From the NCBI RefSeq assembly GCF_014534745.1, contig NZ_JACVVP010000020.1, positions 62,001 through 126,000 on the forward strand: a stretch of DNA of 64,000 bases, in the 5' to 3' direction. The notes beneath the pieces are model-generated. The model was not told where the DNA came from, did no database searches, and saw only the letters and a program-made list of their open reading frames with translations. Origin of the DNA: Flammeovirga sp. EKP202 (GTDB lineage Bacteria > Bacteroidota > Bacteroidia > Cytophagales > Flammeovirgaceae). This document shows positions 16,479 through 25,553 of this stretch, piece by piece; positions within the stretch are counted from its first letter, which is position 1; every line of letters starts with the position of its first letter. The position numbers and the translations under genes were made by a program.

Positions 16479-19400
16479 CTACAATCTCAACCCTAGAATT
16501 GTAATATCATCAATTTGTTCTGCTTTACCCCTCCATCTTAAATAATAGTCATTAAGCCACTCTTTTTGTTCGCTTAGTGACTCTATATCTGACAGACCTC
16601 GCAATAAATCCCTAAATTTAGATATTCCAATCCTTTTTTCTTTACTATTAAATTGGTCATAATAACCATTTGAAGTAAGGTATAGGAGTGTATTAGGCTT
16701 AAATTTCATAGTGTGAACTTGAAATCCTTTTGCCTTTACATGCGTAGGCTCATCTCCTATTGCTCTTCTAGTACCTTTCACTTCAAATAGTTGGTTATCT
16801 TCAATATAAAATAGAGGCCTTTTCGCTCCAGAGAATTCCACATTCATCTCTTTACCAATTTTTACTACCCGTAACACTACTAAGTCCATACCAATCATAG
16901 TAGGATCTTTTTCGGCAATTTGGCAAAGTTTGATATCTAGTTGCTCTAATATATCATTTGTTTTCACTTTTCGGTCATTCACTACCTGATTCAACAAATC
17001 CAAACCAATAATTGATTGAATTACACCAGGAATACCATGCCCTATAGAATCTCCTACGACGTAATAAGAAACTACTTCATTCTCATCCTCAAATGTCTTT
17101 TCCCAATAAAAATCTCCTGATACAGTTTCTTTTGGAATGAATAGAACAAATGAATCTTGAATGTGTTTATTCATTTTTTCTAAAGAAGGCAAAACTACGG
17201 ATTGAAGCGAATTAGCATAAAGCAATTGCTCCTCTACTTCTTTTTGCTTTTTCTCTAATACACTATTAAGATTCATGAATTTAGAGACCTGTTTTTTGAG
17301 TATTAATTCTCGATTGGAAAGAATTTTATTTTTTTGCTTTACCTCTTCTGTACGTTCACTCACCAGCTTTTCTAGAATTTCTTTATCATGCTGATTCTTT
17401 TCATCATAAAGCTTAAACACAATAAATATTCCACCAAACAAAACAGAAAATGCACCTAAAATCCCATACCAAGTTCGATACCATCTTTCAGATACTACAA
17501 AATAAAAACGAGCTGGCTCACTCCAATGATATTCTCCTGTCTGTTTTGCCATTAACTCTAAAGTATATTTACCTGTTTCAAGACCAGATACGATAAATTT
17601 ATTGGCCCAACCAAGGTTCTTCCACTCCCCTTGATTATACCTAAATTTATACTGAATTAAATTGCCAGGGTACGACAAACTTGCAAACTGAAATTCTATA
17701 TAAGAGGATTTTGCAATTTCAGGTTTATCTTTTGGGTTAAAATCAAAATTAGAGTTTTTAATCGATGTAAAGATTGGAGTGGGCGTCGCTTGTATACTTA
17801 CTAATTTTTTAGAAACACCAATACCAGCAGCTGTACCTACCCAAATTTCATCATTTTCACTCAGAAGAATTCCTCTGTAGGTCATTGTCTTGGTAGGTAA
17901 ACCAGAAATTTCATCAAATACTAGATAGTCTTTCCAATCTTCAATTCTTACCAAACCATTCGAATTCGTAAGCCAAAAAACATTGTTATTCCTATGATCT
18001 TGAACAACTCCTTTTACAGCTCCTAATTTTAGGTTTGGTATTTTACAATCAATTAAAGAATCTTCAGAGAACTTCGCCAACCCAAAATTAGTTGCGAGAT
18101 AAAAGTCATCTCCAGCTTTTAAAAAGTCGTTAATTCCAATAGCCACATTTCTTGTGATCGCTACAGGTTTACTTAGGTTTTCAAACTTTTGAAATTTGGT
18201 ATTGAACTTATAGAAATAAGCCTCATCACTACTTCCTCCAAGATAAAGCTGACCGTCTAGAATTTTAATGGTATTAATCTTCCCTTCTACTCCTTTACTC
18301 CTATCATAAGTAGAAGGATACTTCATTCTATGTAGGTTATATAAACCACTATGATCCTGTAAATACCAAAGACCAAATTTTGGAGAATAAACGACATCGT
18401 AAATTGCTCCTCCATATTCTGAGCATTCAATTCTTCTTAAAAAATCACCTTCAATAGAATAGACTAAAAAATCACCTAAATTTGTTGTAAACCAATACTC
18501 ATCCTCAATTCTAATCATCCTCAATACAATCCCAAATTCACTTGGAATTTTCCATCGATCCAATAAATGATTGGATTGACTATCACAGAAATAAACCGTA
18601 TTACCATCCGTAAAGATGACCTTATCTTCATCCTCGATAATTGACTGTATATAACCATTCGTATATTTTTTGTACGGAGAACTAAAATATTGTTCCTTTA
18701 AATACAATGCTCCATTATCTGATGCTAACCAAATATTTTGTGAATTATCAACAAACACAGAAGATATCACCTTCTGCTTAATAAAATCCATTTTCTCCAT
18801 CTGATAACCACTTTTCAGCACTTTCACTTTGTATACTCCATCAGTCCATGTTCCTGCAATCCACTCATCATCTTGATACTTTGTAATATGAGAGGCTGAA
18901 ATAGGGAGGATAAGTTTCTTAGACAAAATCTCCTTCCCATTTTTATTTAATATGATTTCAGCTACACCTGATTGGGTGGCTACTATTATTTTACCTTTAA
19001 AGAAAAAAGCATGATTAATCCTCTCGTTAGTCGTTAAAAGTGGTACTTCTTCAAAAGAATCTTTATAAGAATTGTATTTATACAAGTAACCTGCTTCTGA
19101 AAACGTGTATATCCCAAGTACAGGATCTTCTAATATTGCAAATGAACGTTGAAAGTTTGTAGGTAAATCCCGCTCAGAAAATTGATATCTGTTTAGAAGC
19201 TTCAAATCAGAATCAAACTTATAGATTGCATGATTATCACTCACCCAAACTTTTTTATCACTACATTCAAAAATTGATTTTGGATACCACATCAAAGTAT
19301 CAGAGGCATAGTTATCCCCCTTGATAATAATATCTAATGTAGGATGATTAGGGAAGGTATTTACTCTCACCAAACCAAGATCTGTGGTAGCAAGTGTTTT

Positions 19401-19712
19401 TCCTGTAGAAGTTGTGAAAACGCTTTTCACATATTTACTAGGCAATTCCTCTTTGAATTGAGTAAAATTGGTACCATCAAAGCGTATGAGTCCATCATCT
19501 GTTGCTAGCCACATAAATCCAAGACTATCACTAGACACTCCCTTCACAAGGCTATTCTGCAAGCCGTTAAGTTCATTGTAAGTCACTTTTTGCCATTGAG
19601 CAAATGATACCTGAGAACACAACAATCCACTCAATAAAGTTAACAGAGAGAAACGCCAGATAAGCAACAGCCTATGTTTTGAAGATATTATGATTTTTAT
19701 TTTTTGGGTCAA
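16479..19712 (-). CDS. Propeller-sensor SpoIIE-type serine phosphatase
   Basis: This 1077-residue sensor has a signal peptide or anchor (residues 14-38), then a large two-component-regulator propeller region (about 40-640, with SDSLGFMWLATDDGLIRFDG and similar repeats). A Y_Y_Y-type beta domain follows (about 650-745, ending KYTLELMAKQTG). One transmembrane helix (about 750-775), a coiled coil (about 780-860) and a cytoplasmic SpoIIE/PP2C phosphatase domain follow (KETVSGDFYW, GDSIGHGIPGV, and DDITILGL at the end). The layout is of a hybrid-sensor type with the kinase replaced by a phosphatase. The likely substrate is an anti-anti-sigma protein, but none is in this window. Confidence 0.92.
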   Translation of the reverse strand: MTQKIKIIISSKHRLLLIWRFSLLTLLSGLLCSQVSFAQWQKVTYNELNGLQNSLVKGVSSDSLGFMWLATDDGLIRFDGTNFTQFKEELPSKYVKSVFTTSTGKTLATTDLGLVRVNTFPNHPTLDIIIKGDNYASDTLMWYPKSIFECSDKKVWVSDNHAIYKFDSDLKLLNRYQFSERDLPTNFQRSFAILEDPVLGIYTFSEAGYLYKYNSYKDSFEEVPLLTTNERINHAFFFKGKIIVATQSGVAEIILNKNGKEILSKKLILPISASHITKYQDDEWIAGTWTDGVYKVKVLKSGYQMEKMDFIKQKVISSVFVDNSQNIWLASDNGALYLKEQYFSSPYKKYTNGYIQSIIEDEDKVIFTDGNTVYFCDSQSNHLLDRWKIPSEFGIVLRMIRIEDEYWFTTNLGDFLVYSIEGDFLRRIECSEYGGAIYDVVYSPKFGLWYLQDHSGLYNLHRMKYPSTYDRSKGVEGKINTIKILDGQLYLGGSSDEAYFYKFNTKFQKFENLSKPVAITRNVAIGINDFLKAGDDFYLATNFGLAKFSEDSLIDCKIPNLKLGAVKGVVQDHRNNNVFWLTNSNGLVRIEDWKDYLVFDEISGLPTKTMTYRGILLSENDEIWVGTAAGIGVSKKLVSIQATPTPIFTSIKNSNFDFNPKDKPEIAKSSYIEFQFASLSYPGNLIQYKFRYNQGEWKNLGWANKFIVSGLETGKYTLELMAKQTGEYHWSEPARFYFVVSERWYRTWYGILGAFSVLFGGIFIVFKLYDEKNQHDKEILEKLVSERTEEVKQKNKILSNRELILKKQVSKFMNLNSVLEKKQKEVEEQLLYANSLQSVVLPSLEKMNKHIQDSFVLFIPKETVSGDFYWEKTFEDENEVVSYYVVGDSIGHGIPGVIQSIIGLDLLNQVVNDRKVKTNDILEQLDIKLCQIAEKDPTMIGMDLVVLRVVKIGKEMNVEFSGAKRPLFYIEDNQLFEVKGTRRAIGDEPTHVKAKGFQVHTMKFKPNTLLYLTSNGYYDQFNSKEKRIGISKFRDLLRGLSDIESLSEQKEWLNDYYLRWRGKAEQIDDITILGLRL

Positions 19713-20144
19713 AATTAAAAGTCCGCTATATTTTTAATTGGTTAATTCGATAGAATTTACACAAATGATCAATGAATTCACAATAAATTTTACAGAAAGT
19801 TATTTTTTATTTTTAGATCGTTACCTCATGAAAATAAAATATTAAAAATGCAACATTGATTTTCATGAATAACCTCGTTTATTTTGTAGAACATTTTAAG
19901 ACAAGTGTAAAGACAGCAATCCGTTAAAATCCATTAATCTGTATTGATGTAGCTCAATTATCTTAATTTTTCTTTTAAAGTATTTAGAATTACATAATTT
20001 ATTGATATACAAATAGATATTAAATATCCAATCAAACTTTGTGTGCAATTTTAGATAACTTTTATTAATTTATAGGAGTGATATAAATTCCAGTTTACTC
20101 GTGCATTTTTAGCCGTTTCGATGCACTATAACTTTTCTAATATA
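19713..20144. other. AT-rich intergenic region between divergent genes
   Basis: The SpoIIE-type gene leaves to the left and the ribonucleotide reductase gene to the right, so promoters for both must lie here. I find no convincing TANNTTTG box with a spaced TTG. I also see no cobalamin riboswitch core or NrdR-box pair ahead of the B12-dependent reductase. Confidence 0.5.
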
Positions 20145-22151
20145 ATGATGACATATAAATTTATCTTGAACGATGATTTCCTTGAAAAGTACAAAAATAC
20201 TAAACCACCTTTCGGCTTCAACGGTCTTGGAGAATTAGTATACATGCGTACTTATTCCCGCTTAAAAGACGACGGAACCAACGAAGTATGGTGGGAAACT
20301 GTAAGGCGTGTCGTTGAAGGTACTTATACGATCCAAAAGAACCACATCTTAAAGTACCAATTAGGATGGGATGACAACAAAGCTCAGCTTTCTGCTCAAG
20401 AGATGTTTGACCGCATGTTTAACATGAAGTTTTTACCTCCTGGTCGTGGTCTTTGGGCAATGGGTTCTGAATTAACAACAAAGAGAAACCTCTTCGCAGC
20501 CTTAAACAACTGTTCTTTTGTAAGTACAGAAACAATGGCTTCAGACCCTACAAAACCTTTTGAGTTCTTAATGGACATGTCAATGTTGGGTGTAGGTGTT
20601 GGTTTCGATACTAAAGGTGCTGGAACTGTCACTATTTATCAACCCAACAAAGAAGACAAGGTTACATACGTAATACCTGATAGTAGAGAAGGTTGGGTAA
20701 ACAGTACTGGAATGCTACTTGACTCTTTCTTCCACAAAGGTAGAGTGAACGTAGAATTTGATTATTCAAAAATTAGAGAAGCAGGTTTACCAATCAAAGG
20801 TTTTGGTGGAATCGCATCAGGTGCAGGACCTTTATTAAAACTACACGATCAAATTCGTGCTATGTTTGAAGGTAGAAATGAAGATGCTACGATCACTGTT
20901 ACGGACATCGTGGACATCATGAATATGATCGGCTGCTGTGTTGTTGCAGGTAACGTTAGACGTTCTGCTGAAATTGTATTTGGTGAAGCAGACGATGATG
21001 AATACTTAAAATTGAAAGACTATCGTTGGAATCCTGAAACACAACAAATGGAAGGATCTTCAGCACACCGTTCTGAATATGGTTGGTCTTCAAATAACTC
21101 AGTATTCTCACATGTGGGAATGGATTACAAAAAAGTTGCTGCTCAATCTGCAGTCAATGGAGAGCCTGGTTATATCTGGCTAGACAACATGCGTAAGTTT
21201 GGACGTATGGGTGACGCTCCTGACAACAAAGACAACAGAGCAATGGGTACTAACCCATGTGCTGAGCAAACTTTGGAATCTTATGAACTTTGCTGTTTAG
21301 TAGAAACTTTCCCTACGAGAGCGACAAATAAAGAAGATTATTTAAGAACGTTGAAGTTTGCTTATTTATATGCGAAAACTGTAACGTTGACAAATACACA
21401 CTGGCCTGAAACGAACAGAGTATTATTAAGAAACAGAAGAATTGGTACTTCTATGTCTGGTATTGCTCAGTTTGTTGAGAACCAAGGATTAGACACATTC
21501 AGAGACTGGTGTGATGATGGATACAACACAATTCAAAACTGGGATAGAATTTATTCTGAGTGGTTGTGTGTAACTCCTTCAGTAAAAACAACTTCAGTAA
21601 AACCTTCAGGAACAGTATCACTTTTACCAGGTGTGACACCAGGTATGCACTACCCTGAAAGTAACCACTATATCCGTCGTATCCGCTTATCGAAAAAATC
21701 GCCATTGATTGAGAAATGTATTGCAGCCAACTATCATGTTGAGCCAAGTGTTTCTGAATCAGACACAATGGTTGTTTCTATTCCGGTAAGTATCGACAAT
21801 GTAAGAACAGTCAATCAAGTAGGAATTTGGGAGCAAGTACATTTAGCCGCTTTCTTACAGAAATACTGGGCAGATAACCAAGTTTCTGTAACAGTGACTT
21901 TCAAGAAAGACGAGGCCAGCCAAATTGAGCCTATCTTGAACTACTTCCAGTATCACTTGAAATCAATTAGTTTCTTACCGAAATTAGAGTTAGGAAATAC
22001 TGTTTATCCTCAAATGCCTTACGAAGAAATTTCTAAAGACAAGTATGAGGAATTAGCAAAACACATCAAGCCTCTTAACTTTAATGATTTAGGACAAGGT
22101 CAAGATGTTGAAGCGGAGAAATTCTGTGATGGCGACCACTGCCAACTTTAA
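20145..22151 (+). CDS. nrdJ: Adenosylcobalamin-dependent ribonucleoside-triphosphate reductase (class II, monomeric)
   Basis: With the start at 20145 (MMTYKF) this is 668 residues; an in-frame ATG at 20121 adds eight residues. The enzyme reduces ribonucleotides using B12 and needs no oxygen-dependent cofactor. It resembles the Lactobacillus-type triphosphate reductase: RTYSR near the start, NNCSF (Cys123, first redox Cys), NPCAEQ (Cys372 thiyl site and Glu374), then ELCCLVETFP, and SVKPSGTVSLLPGVTPGMH. The C-terminus CDGDHCQL holds the redox-shuttling cysteine pair. The gene is transcribed alone and ends in a hairpin shared with vanZ. Confidence 0.95.
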   Translation: MMTYKFILNDDFLEKYKNTKPPFGFNGLGELVYMRTYSRLKDDGTNEVWWETVRRVVEGTYTIQKNHILKYQLGWDDNKAQLSAQEMFDRMFNMKFLPPGRGLWAMGSELTTKRNLFAALNNCSFVSTETMASDPTKPFEFLMDMSMLGVGVGFDTKGAGTVTIYQPNKEDKVTYVIPDSREGWVNSTGMLLDSFFHKGRVNVEFDYSKIREAGLPIKGFGGIASGAGPLLKLHDQIRAMFEGRNEDATITVTDIVDIMNMIGCCVVAGNVRRSAEIVFGEADDDEYLKLKDYRWNPETQQMEGSSAHRSEYGWSSNNSVFSHVGMDYKKVAAQSAVNGEPGYIWLDNMRKFGRMGDAPDNKDNRAMGTNPCAEQTLESYELCCLVETFPTRATNKEDYLRTLKFAYLYAKTVTLTNTHWPETNRVLLRNRRIGTSMSGIAQFVENQGLDTFRDWCDDGYNTIQNWDRIYSEWLCVTPSVKTTSVKPSGTVSLLPGVTPGMHYPESNHYIRRIRLSKKSPLIEKCIAANYHVEPSVSESDTMVVSIPVSIDNVRTVNQVGIWEQVHLAAFLQKYWADNQVSVTVTFKKDEASQIEPILNYFQYHLKSISFLPKLELGNTVYPQMPYEEISKDKYEELAKHIKPLNFNDLGQGQDVEAEKFCDGDHCQL

Positions 22152-22175
22152 TTTCACACTTCATTAGAAATAGTT

Positions 22176-22207
22176 AGAGCACCTTTTATATTTATAAAGG
22201 GTGCTCT
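22176..22207. terminator. Bidirectional terminator hairpin between nrdJ and vanZ
   Basis: AGAGCACC with a further T/A-rich extension (22176-22190) pairs with the segment ending GGTGCTCT (to 22207), giving a stem of about 15 bp with one G-U pair. The vanZ stop codon lies inside it. T tails are modest on both strands. Confidence 0.6.
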
Positions 22208-22647
22208 ATTCTTTTATAATTATAGATGGGAACCTGATTGATTATTTTATGAAGCAATTCATAACAGTAGATACCAATCACTCCCGCACTTGCATCGGCA
22301 ACAAAGTCCCAAAAATCACCTTCCCGTGCATCTAGGAGAATCCCTTGAAGTAATTCGGTCAACATCCCCCAGGAAAAAATAATAATTAAGACCGTAACTA
22401 TTATTGGTTTTCTTTCATTATTGAAAAACCTCCCTCCACAAAGAGAAAATAATAGCGAGGCAGTGAAAATTCCGAAAATACCAAAATGCCCAATTTTATC
22501 TCCGTAAGGTAAATTAAGTAAAAAGCTATCACCGTCCACTGGGCTTACCGTCAGTAATAACTTGATAGTCATCAGAAACCATAAGAATGATGGAAGTAAC
22601 CATAAAAGTTTTTTCTTAAACTCGTTCTTGTTTTCTATTTTCGCCAT
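22192..22647 (-). CDS. VanZ family membrane protein
   Basis: This 151-residue protein has four hydrophobic helices. It shows the VanZ features GDKIGHFGIFGIFTASLLF near residue 50 and ELLQGILLDAREGDFWDFVADASAGVIGI near residue 110, as in the families named after teicoplanin-resistance protein VanZ. Most chromosomal members have no proven role in resistance, and here no other resistance gene is near. It is divergent from the cyclophilin gene with a gap of 30 nt. Confidence 0.88.
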   Translation of the reverse strand: MAKIENKNEFKKKLLWLLPSFLWFLMTIKLLLTVSPVDGDSFLLNLPYGDKIGHFGIFGIFTASLLFSLCGGRFFNNERKPIIVTVLIIIFSWGMLTELLQGILLDAREGDFWDFVADASAGVIGIYCYELLHKIINQVPIYNYKRIEHPL

Positions 22648-22677
22648 AAGTAATTAATATTTTTCAAGTACAAAAAT

Positions 22678-23322
22678 ATGCGTTCATTCTCATTATCATT
22701 TTATATTCTTGTTTTTTTATGTTCTTTTTTTACAAATGCGAGCTTCGCACAAAGTAAAAAGAAGTTGAAAGGAAAAGATGAAGTTATCCATATGACAAGT
22801 TCTTATGGAGAAATAGTCCTCATTTTGTTTGACAAAACGCCAGATCACAAAAAGAATTTCATTCATCTTGCCAAGGATGGTTTTTACAATGGCACCACAT
22901 TTCATAGAGTTTTAAAAGGCTTTATGATTCAAGGTGGAGATCCTAACACACGACCTAATGGAGATTCAACAAGAGTTGGAATTGGCAACCCTGGTTATAC
23001 CATAAATAGCGAATTTGATTCTACGCTAGTGCATGATTATGGCATGGTAGGTGCCGCTCGACAAAATGACGAAATCAACCCTAATAAATCTTCAAGTGGT
23101 TCACAATTCTATATTGTCCAAGCCAAAGCAGGAGCACATCATTTGGATGGTGAGTATACAGTGTTCGGGATGGTTGTAAAAGGTATGGATGTGGTTGAAA
23201 AACTCGCTGATTTAGAAATTAACAACGAAGGTAAACCGTTAAAAAGAGTAGAAATAAATATAAAAGTTGTTAAAGAAAAAAGAAAGAATCTTCAGAAAAT
23301 GTACGATTTGAGCCAATTTTAA
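22678..23322 (+). CDS. Cyclophilin-type peptidylprolyl isomerase, exported
   Basis: This 214-residue protein has a Sec signal peptide (cleavage near SFAQ, residue 25) and a cyclophilin domain. Motifs are YGEIVLILFDKTPDHKKNF, GTTFHRVLKGFMIQGGDP with the catalytic Arg and core FMIQGGD, GMVGAARQND, NPNKSSSGSQFYI and TVFGMVVKGMDVVEKL. It speeds proline isomerisation of periplasmic proteins. The start codon lies 30 nt from the divergent vanZ start, so both promoters are packed in that short gap or overlap the genes. Confidence 0.95.
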   Translation: MRSFSLSFYILVFLCSFFTNASFAQSKKKLKGKDEVIHMTSSYGEIVLILFDKTPDHKKNFIHLAKDGFYNGTTFHRVLKGFMIQGGDPNTRPNGDSTRVGIGNPGYTINSEFDSTLVHDYGMVGAARQNDEINPNKSSSGSQFYIVQAKAGAHHLDGEYTVFGMVVKGMDVVEKLADLEINNEGKPLKRVEINIKVVKEKRKNLQKMYDLSQF

Positions 23323-23533
23323 GTGATAATGTAAAAAAAACACGAATTATAAAGATTCAGTAACAAGTTTTAGGTTAATGAGATTATTTTTTATCCGAAA
23401 ACTAATTAAATTTGCCAATGTCTGAATTGGATCTAGGTTATAAAGTTTTGCATTGACTTTATTATTTAGTATAGTTCAATTTGGACTTAGTATTTAGTTC
23501 GCAGCAAGATTACAACAAACTCTTTGTAGAAAA

Positions 23534-24145
23534 ATGACAAAAACAAAAATACTTACTTTGTTAATGGTGCCAGTTGTAGTATATTTAGGCTACACGTTAT
23601 TTCATAGCGTATTCGACACTATTGAGTTAAGTGAGCAGATTAAGAAGTCCGAAGCTCGTGTGATCAAACAATTAAAAATGATCCGTGAAGCGGAGACAGC
23701 TTATTTATCGAGATACAAGCAATATACTGCTTCTTGGGATACGTTAGCGATGTTCATTGATAGTGACACAATTTATAACGTACAAAAGAAAGAAATTATC
23801 CAAGCTCGTAAGAAAAACGATCCATTATACTACACACGTACAGATTCTGTTCGTATCGAGTATGATACAATCGGAGCTACTCAAGTAAGAGAAAAGATTT
23901 TCCCTGTTGAGGAATACGGTAATTTTGACGCATCAAAGTTAAGATACATCGCTGGTAAAGACGGCAAAGAATTTGAACTTTCTGCAGCAAAAGAAAAGAA
24001 GGGTAACGCAATGGTTTCTTATGTTGAATGTGTGGATAAATTCCCACTAGATAAACAACGTAAAGAATCTAATGCTTCACCAACAAGAAGACTTCTTAAG
24101 TTTGGTTCACTAAGTGAAGCAACTACTGCAGGTAACTGGGAATAA
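23534..24145 (+). CDS. Hypothetical membrane-anchored protein, pseudopilin-like N-terminal half
   Basis: This 203-residue protein has one transmembrane helix (residues 6-27), then an amphipathic helix. The segment LKMIREAETAYLSRYKQYTASWDTLAMFI resembles (quoted in parts: IREAETAYLSRYKQYT, then WDTLAMF) the N-terminal helix and loop of pseudopilin-like minor subunits. The rest is polar with a possible beta domain. It sits directly before DUF3822 and coaD (2 nt to the next start), an arrangement I associate with Bacteroidota. Function unknown. The pilin likeness is by eye; no prepilin-peptidase motif is present. Confidence 0.6.
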   Translation: MTKTKILTLLMVPVVVYLGYTLFHSVFDTIELSEQIKKSEARVIKQLKMIREAETAYLSRYKQYTASWDTLAMFIDSDTIYNVQKKEIIQARKKNDPLYYTRTDSVRIEYDTIGATQVREKIFPVEEYGNFDASKLRYIAGKDGKEFELSAAKEKKGNAMVSYVECVDKFPLDKQRKESNASPTRRLLKFGSLSEATTAGNWE

Positions 24146-24147
24146 TA

Positions 24148-25023
24148 TTGGAAGATCTGCTATTAGAATCAGTCAGATACTCCGTACATTCAAACAGCTT
24201 TGATGTGGCTCGGCTAGCTGAATACAGCTTGCATTTGAGAATACATCAAAGCTGTCTTGTTATAGGAGTATACGACCCTGAAAACAACGAGTGTTTAGCT
24301 CTTGAATCTTATTCATACGAGACGGCAATGAATACCACTGCCTTAATCGTAAATCTGCATAATATAGTGCAGAAACACCCTTTCCTTAATGCTGCATTTT
24401 GGAAAAGAGTACACATCATCTCCGCTCTATCATCTTTTGCATTTGTGCCTGATGATATTGCCGATGAAGAAACCGAACAGAATATTTTAAAACTGTCTTC
24501 AAAGTTTAGTAGTAAAAAAGACAAAGTCTTTAAGAACGCTACAAATTTTGGAGCTTCTATTGTTTATGCACTTCCCTCAGAACTAGAAGAGTGGCTTAAT
24601 GAAATGTATAGTAACTCTAGCATTTCTTACAATCACTATGCGAATAGTTTTATCAATGAGGTAGGTGAATTAGCAAATGGCATTCATTGTTATATTGACA
24701 CTGATACTATTTGCATAGTCAAAACCAATGGAAATAACTCCCTCTCTTTTGCGAATACTTTTAAGTATAAAACAGCTCAAGACATGTTGTATTTCATTCT
24801 TTTTGTCGTTGATGAATTAGGTTTATCAGCCAAAGAAACGGAATTATACATTTGGGGTGAATTAAGTAATAATGCAGAAGAGATTAACACCTTAAGAAAA
24901 TTCATAGGCAAAGTAACTTTTGGAAATAAGCCAAAAGATGTGCTATATGCTTATCAATTTGACCAAGAGCCTCATCAACATGCTGCCGTTGATATTATAG
25001 GCAATATGAAATTATATAAATGA
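24148..25023 (+). CDS. DUF3822 family protein
   Basis: This 291-residue protein begins at a TTG two bases after the preceding stop. Its organisation (two similar halves, FAFVPDDIADEE around residue 90, YHYANSFINEVGEL-like SYNHYANSFINEV around 165, and an ELYIWGEL segment near 245) fits DUF3822. The fold is thought to be actin/ASKHA-like, from general knowledge of this family. It overlaps coaD by four bases (ATGA), which shows translational coupling. In related genomes an rsmD gene often separates the two; here it is absent. Function unproven. Confidence 0.78.
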   Translation: MEDLLLESVRYSVHSNSFDVARLAEYSLHLRIHQSCLVIGVYDPENNECLALESYSYETAMNTTALIVNLHNIVQKHPFLNAAFWKRVHIISALSSFAFVPDDIADEETEQNILKLSSKFSSKKDKVFKNATNFGASIVYALPSELEEWLNEMYSNSSISYNHYANSFINEVGELANGIHCYIDTDTICIVKTNGNNSLSFANTFKYKTAQDMLYFILFVVDELGLSAKETELYIWGELSNNAEEINTLRKFIGKVTFGNKPKDVLYAYQFDQEPHQHAAVDIIGNMKLYK

Positions 25024-25481
25024 AAAGAATTGCTTTTTTTCCAGGCACTTTTGATCCTTTCACAAAAGGACATGAAGATATTGCTCTAAGAGGAGCACAA
25101 TTGTTTGACGAAATTGTCATCGGTATCGGTCATAACACAAAGAAAAAACGTTTTTTCCCTGCTGAAAAAATGAAAACATTGATCGAAGACTATTTTAAAG
25201 ATAATCCAAGTATAAGAGTCATTTTATATCAAGATCTCACTGCCAAAGTAGCGAAAGATCTTGGAGCCTGCGTTTTATTAAGAGGCCTTAGAAATACCAC
25301 TGACTTTGAATACGAAAACAGTATTGCCCAAGCAAACAGATATGTGAACGGTATTGATACTGTATTTATTTACACTTCACCAGAATTTTCTCACCTCAGT
25401 TCATCCATTATCCGTGAACTACATAAATTTGGTCACAGTGTAAGTGAGTTTGTTCCATTCAAATTAGAATCGGAATATTAA
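25020..25481 (+). CDS. coaD: Phosphopantetheine adenylyltransferase
   Basis: This 153-residue enzyme transfers AMP to 4'-phosphopantetheine in the fourth step of coenzyme A synthesis. The nucleotidyltransferase signature GTFDPFTKGH (residues 9-18) and late SSSIIRELHKFG are present. LLRGLRNTTDFEYE is the family's substrate-binding element. Its ATG overlaps the stop of the DUF3822 gene. Confidence 0.97.
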   Translation: MKRIAFFPGTFDPFTKGHEDIALRGAQLFDEIVIGIGHNTKKKRFFPAEKMKTLIEDYFKDNPSIRVILYQDLTAKVAKDLGACVLLRGLRNTTDFEYENSIAQANRYVNGIDTVFIYTSPEFSHLSSSIIRELHKFGHSVSEFVPFKLESEY

Positions 25482-25553
25482 TTTTTTTGATGCATTTTTG
25501 CATTCGGCTAAATTGCCAAACCTATCGAAAGATAGACTTAAAGATATATAGAT

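Noticed and set aside
19713-20144. Cobalamin riboswitch upstream of the B12-dependent reductase
   Set aside because: I looked for the conserved B12-box core and paired stems and found none; absence by eye is not proof.
22192-22647. Glycopeptide resistance from the VanZ gene
   Set aside because: Chromosomal VanZ-family proteins are widespread and no other resistance gene is linked; only family membership is supported.
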